Part shown: piece after piece, positions 16,875-25,628 of the stretch | Numbering within the stretch: position 1 is the first letter of the stretch | Layout of the letters: the number at the start of each line of letters is the position of its first letter | Assembly (NCBI RefSeq): GCF_964187505.1 | Contig: NZ_CAXLML010000179.1 | Span: 20,311-84,310 of the forward strand | From: Chordibacter forsetii | GTDB lineage: Bacteria; Verrucomicrobiota; Verrucomicrobiia; Opitutales; Seribacteraceae | Length of the DNA stretch: 64,000 nt | Direction of reading: 5' to 3' | The notes under the pieces: generated by a model | What the model was told of the DNA's origin: nothing | The model's input: the letters and a program-made list of their open reading frames with translations, nothing else | Databases searched by the model: none | Position numbers and translations under genes: made by a program

Positions 16875-17852
16875 TTAATTTCCAAGAATATCATGTAAAC
16901 GAATTAGACCCAACAATTTTAGGTCTATTGGATCGACCACAGGAAGTATTGATATTGGCGAAGGGTTTCTTTTTTCCATAGCACTTAGGGCATATCCAAG
17001 AGTTTCACCTGGAGAGATTGCTTGCGGTTGCTCCGTCATAATTTTACCAACCTTCTTATTAATTAAATCTTCAGTATTCTGAAGTGCCCTTCTTAAATCG
17101 CCATCTGTTACAATACCGACTAATTTTTCATTTTCCAAAACACATGCAGCCCCTAAAGGGTGTTTGGACATTTCAATAACTACTTCTTTAATTCGAGTCT
17201 CTTTTGTAATTAAAGCCACTTTGTCTAATTTGTGAAAAACATCTTTAACACGAAGAATCAAATTTCTACCTAGTTGCCCAGCCGGATGCGTTTTTGCATA
17301 TTCGTTTTTATCAAAATTTCTTCTTTTCATAAGAGCAGCTCCCAATGCATCTCCAAGTGCTGACGCTGCTATAAAGCTTGATGTTGGTACAATGCCTAGG
17401 GGGTCCGCCTCCTCACAAACGGATGCATCAAGTAAAACATCCACTTTGTCTGCAAGAGGACTATTTATTTGACCAAGAATACCAATTATTTTTGCTCCTC
17501 GTGCTCTAAATACGGGCTCTAAATATATCAACTCTGGGGTTGTACCACTATTTGACAAATAAATAACTGGGTCGCCTTCTTGATGAATTCCCAAATCTCC
17601 ATGCACTGCTTCAGATGGGTGGAGGTATGCGGTTGGTGAGCCTGTACTACAAAGCATTGCCGCCATTTTTTTACCCACATGTCCCGATTTCCCAATACCC
17701 GTAATAACAATTTTCCCGTGGGTTTCAAAAAGTATATCAATTGATTTGCAAAACGCATCAGAATGCAGACGATTCGCTATTTCCTGTATAGCGATGGCTT
17801 CTTTTCGTAGAACAGTCTTAGCTTCTTCCAGTTCTTGTTCGGAATTTTGCAT
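16875..17852 (-). CDS. kdsD: D-arabinose 5-phosphate isomerase (KdsD/KpsF family)
   Basis: A 325-residue enzyme converting ribulose 5-phosphate to arabinose 5-phosphate, the first step to Kdo of lipopolysaccharide. An N-terminal SIS sugar-isomerase domain (about 35-170; VITGIGKSGHVGKKMAAML, HPSEAVHGDLG, YLSNSGTTPELI) is followed by the KTHPAGQLGRNL segment and a pair of CBS domains (about 205-325; PLGAACVLENEKLVGIVTDG). This is the full KdsD architecture. It is the first gene of the minus-strand envelope operon. It implies an LPS-bearing outer membrane, consistent with the secretin. Confidence 0.95.
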   Translation of the reverse strand: MQNSEQELEEAKTVLRKEAIAIQEIANRLHSDAFCKSIDILFETHGKIVITGIGKSGHVGKKMAAMLCSTGSPTAYLHPSEAVHGDLGIHQEGDPVIYLSNSGTTPELIYLEPVFRARGAKIIGILGQINSPLADKVDVLLDASVCEEADPLGIVPTSSFIAASALGDALGAALMKRRNFDKNEYAKTHPAGQLGRNLILRVKDVFHKLDKVALITKETRIKEVVIEMSKHPLGAACVLENEKLVGIVTDGDLRRALQNTEDLINKKVGKIMTEQPQAISPGETLGYALSAMEKRNPSPISILPVVDPIDLKLLGLIRLHDILGN

Positions 17853-17969
17853 AATTTTATTTACTTGTATATCATGAGACTGAGTTTCGAGAAGGATTAA
17901 ATCCGTTCAACCTAATCCATTTTTACAGTTGAAATTGCTCAGCCTCTTCCGAAAGATCAAAACAATACA

Positions 17970-18323
17970 ATGAGACAAGTTACTTTTTCCACACAAAGCC
18001 TGGATGCTATGTCCGGGTTATCACAAAACGAACAACTTGTTTTAGTTGAAAAATTAAGTTCTCTTTCTACAGATATCTTAACAAATAAGAATGAGAATGT
18101 AAGCAGGTTTAGCCGCAAAGGTATGACTTACCACAGAATAAGAATTGATGATTTAAGAATTTACTTTGAACAGAATGGACCTGCTCTTCACTGCCAATTC
18201 ATTTTGGAAAAAAATTCTTTTCAGGATTTTATGGTCCGTTGTAATCTACCATCTTCAGATGAATCAGTTGTAGAAAATCATCAAAGTTTTTGGGATTATT
18301 TAGAATCAATAAGAAAGAAATAA
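17970..18323 (+). CDS. RelE/ParE-superfamily-like small protein, no partner seen
   Basis: A 117-residue protein whose central part (residues about 45-85; RKGMTYHRIRIDDLRIYFEQ) fits the beta-hairpin core of RelE-type mRNA-interferase toxins, in which basic residues line the active site. It is longer than ordinary RelE (about 85-95) because of a C-terminal tail after residue 88. No antitoxin-sized gene lies on either side: upstream is the divergent kdsD, downstream a 240-base AT-rich gap and dnaN. It may therefore be a domesticated, housekeeping member rather than a toxin; I cannot tell from sequence. Confidence 0.65.
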   Translation: MRQVTFSTQSLDAMSGLSQNEQLVLVEKLSSLSTDILTNKNENVSRFSRKGMTYHRIRIDDLRIYFEQNGPALHCQFILEKNSFQDFMVRCNLPSSDESVVENHQSFWDYLESIRKK

Positions 18324-18326
18324 AAA

Positions 18327-18416
18327 CCACATAACTTGTTTTTCAATTGTTGATTAATCTATTTTTGTCCACATAAACGAATTTTTTCTTTCTTATTGGT
18401 CAAACTATGCACATAA
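18327..18416 (+). repeat. Three copies of (C/G)CACATAA at about four-helical-turn spacing
   Basis: CCACATAA occurs at 18327-18334 and 18369-18376, and GCACATAA at 18409-18416, at intervals of 42 and 40 bases and all in the same orientation. The last two overlap the DnaA-box-like sites. The rest of the gap between 18324 and 18564 is AT-rich with no reading frame. Confidence 0.5.
18365..18413 (+). promoter_or_regulatory. Pair of DnaA-box-like sites upstream of dnaN
   Basis: In the AT-rich gap before dnaN, TTGTCCACA at 18365-18373 and CTATGCACA at 18405-18413 each match the DnaA box TTATNCACA at 8 of 9 positions. Both are on the same strand and exactly 40 bases apart. Either dnaN regulation by DnaA or part of an origin is possible; dnaA itself is not in the window. 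Two near-matches in AT-rich DNA can arise by chance. Confidence 0.35.
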
Positions 18417-18564
18417 AAATATCACTTAAAGCCTTGATGAATAAATTTTTGTGTAATTGTTAAACTTATTCAGGTACTATAATATAAATAGGTTTTTATC
18501 TTTTAAATCTATCTTTAATAATTAAAGATTGTTTAAAACCTCATTAATCTTCAAAACAATTCCA

Positions 18565-19704
18565 ATGAAGTTCAAAATAAATCGAGATCACTTCAGTGCA
18601 GGTCTTCAACTAGTTTCCAGTGTGGTAGGTTCACGAAAAACCATGCCTATACTCCAGAATGTATTAATCGAGGCCAAAGAGGACTCAGTTTCACTATCCA
18701 CAACCAACCTAGATCTTGGTATGAAGTGTTCAATTGTCGCAACCATTGAAGAGGTTGGTTCAGTTACTTTACCGGTCAAAGAACTGGGAAGAATTATTAG
18801 AGAACTTGCAGACATGGAGGTAAATGTTACTTCTACCGGAACTCCGAAAGCAACTATCTCTACCAGAGGATCAATATTCAATATTATTGGAATGGATAGT
18901 AAGGAATTCCCCCCTCTTCCTGAACTTGAAAACAGTAAAAATTTTACCTTAGCAAAAGATGAGTTAACATCTATGCTGAAAAGTGTTTCTTATGCTCAGT
19001 CAGTAAACGAAGAGCGTTACATGCTTAAAGGAGTATTTTTTCAGATCAATGAAACTGATATTTCCCTTGTTGCAACAGATGGAAGGAGATTGGCGGTAAC
19101 GAGTAAACAAGAAAAAAGGAAGGCAGAAAATAAAGGAGAATTTATCTTGCCTTCATTAACTGTAGCTGAGCTCGAAAGATTACCAGGAGTTGCGAAGAAC
19201 ATAGAATTAAATTTTACAGACCGTCAAGTTTCACTAAAAATGGATGTTTCTCAGGGAAATAAAGAAACCAATGGTTTTCATGATTCAATTTATTTGGTTT
19301 CTAAAGTGGTGGAAGGAAAGTATCCAAACTTTAATCAAGTGATTCCAAAGGATGATTTTAACCAAGCAATTATTGAAAGAGAATTAATGCTTGAATGCGT
19401 AAATCGAGCGGCATTAGTTTCAGATGAGAAAGTTACTTTACGGGTGAAACCAAATGAAATGGAAATTTTTGGTCAAAGTACACTTGGAGATGCTAGTGAA
19501 TCTATGAGTATAGAGTACAGTGGGCCTGACTCTGTTGTTTCTTTTAACCCAAAATTTCTTTTGGATCCTCTTAAATCAATAGCAAGTGATAAAGTAATCT
19601 TTGAATTTAGAGATGATATGAGTCCGGGAGTTTTTAAGGTTAAACCTGATAACTCAGAAGGAAATGATTTCCTTTGTGTGGTTATGCCAATTCGAACTGA
19701 TTAA
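18565..19704 (+). CDS. dnaN: DNA polymerase III beta subunit (sliding clamp)
   Basis: A 379-residue clamp that tethers the replicative polymerase. I choose the ATG at 18565 (MKFKINRDHF), the usual clamp N-terminus; the frame is open from a TTG at 18529 but those residues fit no clamp. Three similar domains can be followed: the first to about 120 (KTMPILQNVLIEAKEDSVSL), the second with FSRPEL-equivalent MLKGVFFQINETDISLVATD, and the third ending in the hydrophobic-pocket C-terminus FLCVVMPIRTD, typical of DnaN. It is not next to dnaA, recF or gyrB. The upstream gap holds DnaA-box-like sites. Confidence 0.97.
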   Translation: MKFKINRDHFSAGLQLVSSVVGSRKTMPILQNVLIEAKEDSVSLSTTNLDLGMKCSIVATIEEVGSVTLPVKELGRIIRELADMEVNVTSTGTPKATISTRGSIFNIIGMDSKEFPPLPELENSKNFTLAKDELTSMLKSVSYAQSVNEERYMLKGVFFQINETDISLVATDGRRLAVTSKQEKRKAENKGEFILPSLTVAELERLPGVAKNIELNFTDRQVSLKMDVSQGNKETNGFHDSIYLVSKVVEGKYPNFNQVIPKDDFNQAIIERELMLECVNRAALVSDEKVTLRVKPNEMEIFGQSTLGDASESMSIEYSGPDSVVSFNPKFLLDPLKSIASDKVIFEFRDDMSPGVFKVKPDNSEGNDFLCVVMPIRTD

Positions 19705-19719
19705 GCTTTAAAAAACACA

Positions 19720-20850
19720 CTAGTCGGAAGGATATTCAAAAGTTTTTCCTTCAAAGTTTTTTAAAATCCATAATCCATTATCGGATTTTTCAACATAATT
19801 TGGATTGATCGGAATTTTTCCACCTCCACCAGGTGCATCAATAACAAATTGTGGAATTGCATAGCCCGTAGTTGAACCGCGAAGTTCCCGAATTATTTCT
19901 ATGCCTTTAGTAACTGAAGTTCTTAGATGCGAACTACCAGGTACAAGATCACATTGATATAAATAATAAGGCTTAACCTTCATTATTAATAATCTATGAA
20001 TTAAACTTTTCATAGTTTTTGCATCATCATTTACCCCCTTAAGTAAGACTGATTGATTACCGAGAGGTATGCCATTTGATGCGAGTTGATGGCAGGCATC
20101 TTTTAGTTCCTTGGTACACTCTTTCGGGTGATTAACATGAATACTCATCCATAAATTTGGGTGAGACCTTAAAGATTTTAATAATGAAGGTGTTATCCGC
20201 TGGGGTAGAAATATAGGTAAACGAGAACCAATTCTTACAAATTCTACATGAGAAATTGAAGCTAGTTCTGATAAAAGATAAGAAATTTTTTGATCTGAAA
20301 GAAGAAGCGGGTCGCCTCCGCTAAGCAAAACATCACGAATTGAAGTATTAGACCTAATATATTCTAAACAATTTTCAAAGTTAGGGTGAAACCCATACCC
20401 TTGAGCATTAGATACAAGCCTGCTACGAGTACAATACCTACAATAAGACCCACACCGGTCAGTTACCAAAAATAGAACCCTATCAGGGTAGCGATGAACT
20501 AAACCAGGTGTGACCATAGAACTTTCTTCGCCGACAGGGTCGGTATCTTCCCAAGACTCAGTAACACCCTCAGATTTGTTTGGAATAACTTGTTTACGTA
20601 TTGGACAGTTCAAATCAACTGGATCAATCAAATTAAAGAAATGGGGCGTTACGGAAACCATGAGTTTATCTTTCGCAATACTCAGGCCAGCTGATTCATC
20701 ATCGCTAATGGATATAAATTCTTCCATTTGGCCCTTTTTAGATAAGCGGTTTTGCATTTGCCACCTCCAGTCATTCCAATCACCACTAGAAACAGTATTC
20801 CAGTGACCTTGGCCGCAATGCCAAGAATCCAAGATGTCATTAGGGTGCAT
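19720..20850 (-). CDS. kamA: Lysine 2,3-aminomutase family radical SAM enzyme (KamA/AblA)
   Basis: A 376-residue radical SAM, PLP-dependent enzyme. The iron-sulfur cysteines are C133, C137 and C140 (CGSYCRYC). The PLP lysine is K345 in DAPGGGGK, and D301 (YLYQCDLVPG) and D338 match the two aspartates that bind the lysine amino groups in the clostridial enzyme, so L-lysine mutase activity is plausible. The family also includes EpmB, which modifies EF-P, but EpmB proteins are usually shorter. No ablB acetyltransferase (for the osmolyte N-acetyl-beta-lysine) or efp/epmA gene lies nearby, so the pathway stays open. It converges on dnaN with 15 bases between them. Confidence 0.9.
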   Translation of the reverse strand: MHPNDILDSWHCGQGHWNTVSSGDWNDWRWQMQNRLSKKGQMEEFISISDDESAGLSIAKDKLMVSVTPHFFNLIDPVDLNCPIRKQVIPNKSEGVTESWEDTDPVGEESSMVTPGLVHRYPDRVLFLVTDRCGSYCRYCTRSRLVSNAQGYGFHPNFENCLEYIRSNTSIRDVLLSGGDPLLLSDQKISYLLSELASISHVEFVRIGSRLPIFLPQRITPSLLKSLRSHPNLWMSIHVNHPKECTKELKDACHQLASNGIPLGNQSVLLKGVNDDAKTMKSLIHRLLIMKVKPYYLYQCDLVPGSSHLRTSVTKGIEIIRELRGSTTGYAIPQFVIDAPGGGGKIPINPNYVEKSDNGLWILKNFEGKTFEYPSD

Positions 20851-20931
20851 AATTTTTAAACTATAAGTTTATTCTTAATTAAAAAAGGGGCAACAAAGTT
20901 AATATAAAGGGATTATTGAAATTTGTTAAAT

Positions 20932-22410
20932 CTATGACCTTAAGAGAATGAACAACGCAAAACAGGCATAATAAGAAGAAACTAAGAAAAAACGTATTCT
21001 CCAATTAAATTTAAACATAAAAGATAATAATAAAACAATAAATAGTACAATATGGAAAACATTGTTTATACCAGAATGACTTTCGGTTTGATTAGGAAAA
21101 AAAGTATTTAGGAAACTGCAATAATCAATAATTTGATAAATCAAAAGAAAAGACATTTCATGAAAAGTTTGAAAAAAATTACAATTAAATATTAATAGAA
21201 TAAAAAAATGAAAAATATTCAAAGTATAATATATTGATACAAATGGTATAATTAGTAAATTTGCAATCAATGACATATATGAAAAATAATTAAAATAATC
21301 AAAAACCAATAAAGCTGATCCAGTACTTGCAGCTAGTGTTATAATAGGATATAAAGTTATTTTTTTAAGTATTTTATTTTGTATAGAGTAATCTCGAATG
21401 AGGAATAATATAAATAGTACAACTGTAAATGATAATTGACAACTTAAAGAATATATAACACTAGGAAATGATATCAGTATTAACAAACAAGAGATACAAA
21501 ACACAGTTATACCCTTTTGGCGACCTATTGCGACTTTTGATATTTCATAGACGGTAATCATTAAAAATGCACGAATTCCAGATTCTGGAAAATTAATAAA
21601 AAATAGATATGTAAAGCAGCAAATAAGCTTTATGCTTACAACGGTGATGAGAAAATTTGAAAAAGGTTTGGTTAATAAAGTTAAAAGTAGGTAAAAGAAC
21701 CCTACATGAAGACCACTGACAGCAAATAAATGCATAGTTCCAGTAATCCCTGCCTTTTTAAGGAGATCTGAACTCAAGAACTCCTTGGATCCACTTAACA
21801 TTGCCCACCCAAAGCTACCAGCGTTTGTTTGAAGCGTATTTTTTAATTTTTTCTGATTTTTGTAACTTAGTTTTTGAAAAGGACTATCTATATCATTTAT
21901 TACCCTAAATCCTTTAACCATAATTTCATCTTCACTCAGATAATATTCATCAATATTTACAATAATCGAAATTGGTTTTAGTCTTTTAATTCTTTTATAT
22001 TTAAAATCTTTTATAATATAAATATTCTTACCTTTAAGTAAATGATTACTTGGAATTGATTTATTTATTTTACCTGTTAAAAAATCACATCTGTAATTGC
22101 TATTAGAAAAGTAATCAAATGTAACATTTAATATATACTCTTTTTTAAAATTACTTTGATTATAATCAATAATTTCTTTATTTCTAATATTAATAAAAGT
22201 AAAATTAAGAACAATAATTATAAATCCAAATATTATACTCTTCTTTCTTAAATGAGTATTTTCTTTATTCAAGCATTTTGACCAAATAATAAAAGTTATT
22301 GTATTTAAGATCAATATATATGTTATACCATGATGTTTTATTAGTATCAGTAAAACAGCATAAATTAACATTATAACTAATAAAAACTCACTTGTAACTT
22401 TAGTTTTCAT
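20932..22410 (-). CDS. comEC: ComEC/Rec2-type DNA uptake channel, short form
   Basis: A 492-residue polytopic membrane protein with the ComEC 'competence' motif GTMHLFAVSGLHVGFFYLLL near residue 230, followed by about seven or eight hydrophobic segments. The N-terminal 190 residues hold two or three TM helices and a soluble OB-like part. The C-terminal metallo-beta-lactamase domain present in many ComEC proteins is absent: the frame ends after the membrane domain with a normal stop. Base composition is extremely AT-rich compared with neighbouring genes, as expected in part for a Phe/Ile/Lys-rich membrane protein. Its ATG shares the CATG at 22408-22411 with an ATG on the other strand. ComEC channels import single-stranded DNA in transformation. 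Confidence 0.85.
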   Translation of the reverse strand: MKTKVTSEFLLVIMLIYAVLLILIKHHGITYILILNTITFIIWSKCLNKENTHLRKKSIIFGFIIIVLNFTFINIRNKEIIDYNQSNFKKEYILNVTFDYFSNSNYRCDFLTGKINKSIPSNHLLKGKNIYIIKDFKYKRIKRLKPISIIVNIDEYYLSEDEIMVKGFRVINDIDSPFQKLSYKNQKKLKNTLQTNAGSFGWAMLSGSKEFLSSDLLKKAGITGTMHLFAVSGLHVGFFYLLLTLLTKPFSNFLITVVSIKLICCFTYLFFINFPESGIRAFLMITVYEISKVAIGRQKGITVFCISCLLILISFPSVIYSLSCQLSFTVVLFILFLIRDYSIQNKILKKITLYPIITLAASTGSALLVFDYFNYFSYMSLIANLLIIPFVSIYYTLNIFHFFILLIFNCNFFQTFHEMSFLLIYQIIDYCSFLNTFFPNQTESHSGINNVFHIVLFIVLLLSFMFKFNWRIRFFLVSSYYACFALFILLRS

Positions 22411-22462
22411 GGCCGTTGTTCGTCCTTGGCTTATACAAAATTTAAGTTTAGATAGTCATTAT

Positions 22463-23335
22463 ATGCTCTACGATAGAACCTACATGCAGTCTCCCCGTGA
22501 GTTATTTAAACGATCTTTTTGTGACCAACTTATCATTTATCTCATTTCTTGTTTCGTATTACAAGCTGTATTAAGCCTATTCTTTGGAGCTCAATTAATT
22601 AATGATTTAATAGGGTTTGGTTACACTAATTTAAGCAAGGGCTACTTATGGACATTTATAACCCATGCATCAGTTCATGACGGTCCCTTGCATTTGATTT
22701 TAAATTTATTGGGTATTCACTTTATTGGAAGGCCTGTAGAGGAATTCATAGGTAATAGGAAATTTAAATATTTAGTTCTTTCTTCCGTTCTTATTGGTGC
22801 GATTGCATGGGTTTCTTTCAATAGTTCTGGGTACCAATATTTGGTCGGTTCATCTGCTATTGTTTTAGCATGTCTTTGCACTTTTTGTTTGTTACAACCA
22901 AACCGTCCAATCACTCTGTTACTTTTTTTCATTTTACCTGTAAGGTTAAAACCCAAATGGGTTTTATTAGGAACTTTCGGTTTAGAAATCTATGGTTTTG
23001 TTAATTCAGAAATTTTCGGTGACGGAATGATTGCTCATTCTGCTCATCTTGGAGGTATGGCTTGTGGTGCTGTTACCTATTTCATCGTACAGGGAAAGTT
23101 GGTTTTTCCATTTCGTTTCACATTTAAAAGATCAGGATTAGGGTCATCACAATCAGGACATAATCATCAAATATTTAAGAAGACAAAAAAGTTTCGAGTC
23201 AATTTTGGTGAGAGTCCCTCCATTAAGGAAGAAACGGATCGAATATTAGATAAAATAAATGAAAAGGGATTTGGTTCCTTGACTGATTCAGAAAAAGAAA
23301 CTTTGGAAAAAGCTAAAAAGCTGTTAGGTAAATAA
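22463..23335 (+). CDS. Rhomboid family intramembrane serine protease
   Basis: About 290 residues from the preferred ATG at 22463 (MLYDRTYMQSP); the frame is open from 22409 but that start overlaps the divergent comEC start. Six or so membrane segments carry the rhomboid signature: H and N in HLILNLLGIHFIG, nucleophile Ser in VGSSAIVLA (S131 counted from 22463) and catalytic His in HSAHLGGMACG (H195). The usual GxSG is GSSA here. The C-terminal cytosolic tail ends in ILDKINEKGFGSLTDSEKET, a helical hairpin motif common after rhomboid domains in this and related phyla. It cleaves membrane-protein segments; substrates are unknown. It is 14 bases upstream of a Prc-type periplasmic protease and probably cotranscribed. 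Confidence 0.92.
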   Translation: MLYDRTYMQSPRELFKRSFCDQLIIYLISCFVLQAVLSLFFGAQLINDLIGFGYTNLSKGYLWTFITHASVHDGPLHLILNLLGIHFIGRPVEEFIGNRKFKYLVLSSVLIGAIAWVSFNSSGYQYLVGSSAIVLACLCTFCLLQPNRPITLLLFFILPVRLKPKWVLLGTFGLEIYGFVNSEIFGDGMIAHSAHLGGMACGAVTYFIVQGKLVFPFRFTFKRSGLGSSQSGHNHQIFKKTKKFRVNFGESPSIKEETDRILDKINEKGFGSLTDSEKETLEKAKKLLGK

Positions 23336-23349
23336 TAAACCAACCTTCT

Positions 23350-25617
23350 ATGAGTCGCCTCAATCCACCTTTGTTATACATATTTCTTTCGTTCATTGGA
23401 TTGGTATCACTTACACAAGGCCTTGCACAAGAATCCTTGCAGTCAGGTAATCTTGAGCAAGATAACCAAGAAGGGATTTATGAACCACTAGTTCCGAGTG
23501 CCTTAATGTCTGATGAAACAAAATGGTTACTGGGTGCACTTGAAAAAGCTCATTTCAAAAAATTATCAATTAGCGAATTGGACACGGCTTTGTTTTTAGA
23601 AAGATTTGTAACCAACCTAGATAAACAAAAGCTTTTTTTTACAGAACAAGATTTAATAAGATTTAAGAAAAGATATCAGCCCACCATCTTAACTTACTTA
23701 AAACAAGGAAATCTTTTTCCAGCCTTTGAAATGTATGAAGAATACCGAAAGTTAGCAGTTAGCAGGCTAAATTCTGTAATTGCGAGTTTGAGTGAAGCTC
23801 CTGACCTTGAAAGTAATGAGACTTTTACTCTTGATCGTAGTGATCTTTCTTGGACTTCAAGTTCTCATCAATTGAATGGTATTTGGGAAGGACTGCTTAC
23901 TCATGAATACATTAATGAAATTTTCTCACAAATTGACGATAATGAGAGTTTTAATACCACTTTGGAATTACTCACCAAAAGGGAAGATAAAATTTTAGGA
24001 AACCTCCAGAAAAAGTATAAGAGGTGGGTCAAAAACATTTTGGAATTTGAGGCCACTGACGTTCAGGAACTCTACCTTACTACACTCACACAGATGTTTG
24101 ATCCACACACCTCTTTCCTCAATATAAAAGAAAAAGAAAAGTTTGATCAGGCTATGCATAACGAATTTGTGGGGATAGGTGCTGTTTTAACAGACGCAGA
24201 CGGCTACTGTACTATAAAAGAGTTACTTCCTGGCGGGCCTGCAGAAGCATCCCGACAACTTGAGCCAGAAGATATCATCCTGAAAGTTGCCCAAGCAGAA
24301 GGAGAATTTGTTGATGTTGTTGATATGCGTTTATCTAAAATCGTTGAACTCATAAAAGGTCCTAAGGATACATTAGTTTCATTGAAGGTCCGTCCCATCG
24401 AGAGTCCAACGACTACCAAGACTGTTAAAATAATAAGAGATAAAATTAAACTTACAGCAAACTTAGCAAGTGCATCTATTCATAAAATAAACAATAAAGG
24501 AGATGATCTTACATTGGGAGTTGTGGAACTTCCTTCTTTTTATGGATCAAGCGGAGATGGTCATAAGGCAACTGATGATGTTGAAGAACTAATCAATTTA
24601 TTGAAAGAAGATGAAATGCAAGGGCTCGTCTTAGATTTACGTAGAAATGGAGGTGGGTATTTAAGCGAAGCAGTAAACCTTGCTGGACTTTTTATTTCTC
24701 GAGGTCCTGTTGTACAGGTAAAGAGTTCTGATGGTAAAATAAGGAAAAAATTTGATTTTAATCCCAAATTAATTTGGGACGGGCCGATGATTGTTTTGGT
24801 TTCTCGGTACAGTGCATCAGCTTCTGAGATAGTTGCTGGAGCTTTAAAGAATCATCGAAGAGCTTTAATTGTAGGCGATCAATCGACTCACGGTAAAGGA
24901 ACAGTCCAATCTTTGTTACCCATGAATATGCCCTTTGCTTTTTCCGCTCAGCAAGGGAAAAAAAGTGCTGCAAAAATAACTATCCAAAAATATTACTTAC
25001 CCTCGGGGGAGAGTACTCAATTGACGGGTGTTTCAAGTGATATTTCTCTTCATTCAATTAACAAATACTTACCCATCGGGGAGTCAGACTTGGACAACGC
25101 ACTTGCTTGGGATAAAATTCCAGAAGTTAATTTTAGGCGACCGCAAGGAGAGTTTAAATACTCTGACCAAACCGTAAAAGCTCTTCTTTCTTTAAGTAAG
25201 GAGAGACAATTATCAACAAAAGAGTTCGTCTACTTGGAGAAAAATATTGGCTGGTTCCGAAAAAAGAGAGATCAGAAAAGTGTGTCTTTAAATTTAGTTA
25301 ACAGATTAGAAACAAATTTATTTGATCTTAATAAGACAGATATTCTTAATAAGGAATATAAGTCCTTGTCTAAACTTTCTTTTCCTTCCAAAGAACTCGA
25401 ACTTCAAGTTGTTAAAGACCAAAAGGAAAAATCATTGTTAGTTCGAGGAATAATGGCCGATGAAAACGCCACCTCTCCTGACACAGAAAAATTTGAAATT
25501 CCTAAGAATCTCGACATCCGCTTACATGAAGGACTCAGAATCTTAAAAGATTGGGTAAATTATATTTCTGTAGCCCAAGTTACCCAATCTCAAAGCTCAA
25601 CTTCTAAAAATATTTAG
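23350..25617 (+). CDS. prc: C-terminal (tail-specific) processing protease, Prc/CtpA type
   Basis: A 755-residue periplasmic protease. A signal peptide (about 1-26, ending GLAQ) is followed by an N-terminal helical domain, a PDZ domain (about 260-345; YCTIKELLPGGPAEASRQL, EDIILKVA), and the S41 peptidase core. The catalytic motif is YSASASEIVAG (488-497) with the general-base lysine K516 in STHGKGTVQSL. The size is close to E. coli Prc (682) and a C-terminal helical extension follows. Such proteases trim lipoproteins and peptidoglycan enzymes by recognising C-termini. It follows the rhomboid gene and converges on prmC with 11 bases between stops. Confidence 0.95.
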   Translation: MSRLNPPLLYIFLSFIGLVSLTQGLAQESLQSGNLEQDNQEGIYEPLVPSALMSDETKWLLGALEKAHFKKLSISELDTALFLERFVTNLDKQKLFFTEQDLIRFKKRYQPTILTYLKQGNLFPAFEMYEEYRKLAVSRLNSVIASLSEAPDLESNETFTLDRSDLSWTSSSHQLNGIWEGLLTHEYINEIFSQIDDNESFNTTLELLTKREDKILGNLQKKYKRWVKNILEFEATDVQELYLTTLTQMFDPHTSFLNIKEKEKFDQAMHNEFVGIGAVLTDADGYCTIKELLPGGPAEASRQLEPEDIILKVAQAEGEFVDVVDMRLSKIVELIKGPKDTLVSLKVRPIESPTTTKTVKIIRDKIKLTANLASASIHKINNKGDDLTLGVVELPSFYGSSGDGHKATDDVEELINLLKEDEMQGLVLDLRRNGGGYLSEAVNLAGLFISRGPVVQVKSSDGKIRKKFDFNPKLIWDGPMIVLVSRYSASASEIVAGALKNHRRALIVGDQSTHGKGTVQSLLPMNMPFAFSAQQGKKSAAKITIQKYYLPSGESTQLTGVSSDISLHSINKYLPIGESDLDNALAWDKIPEVNFRRPQGEFKYSDQTVKALLSLSKERQLSTKEFVYLEKNIGWFRKKRDQKSVSLNLVNRLETNLFDLNKTDILNKEYKSLSKLSFPSKELELQVVKDQKEKSLLVRGIMADENATSPDTEKFEIPKNLDIRLHEGLRILKDWVNYISVAQVTQSQSSTSKNI

Positions 25618-25628
25618 TGTAAATTGAC

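Noticed and set aside
18529..18564. Earlier TTG start of dnaN
   Set aside because: The extra 12 residues match no clamp N-terminus; MKFKINRDHF at 18565 does.
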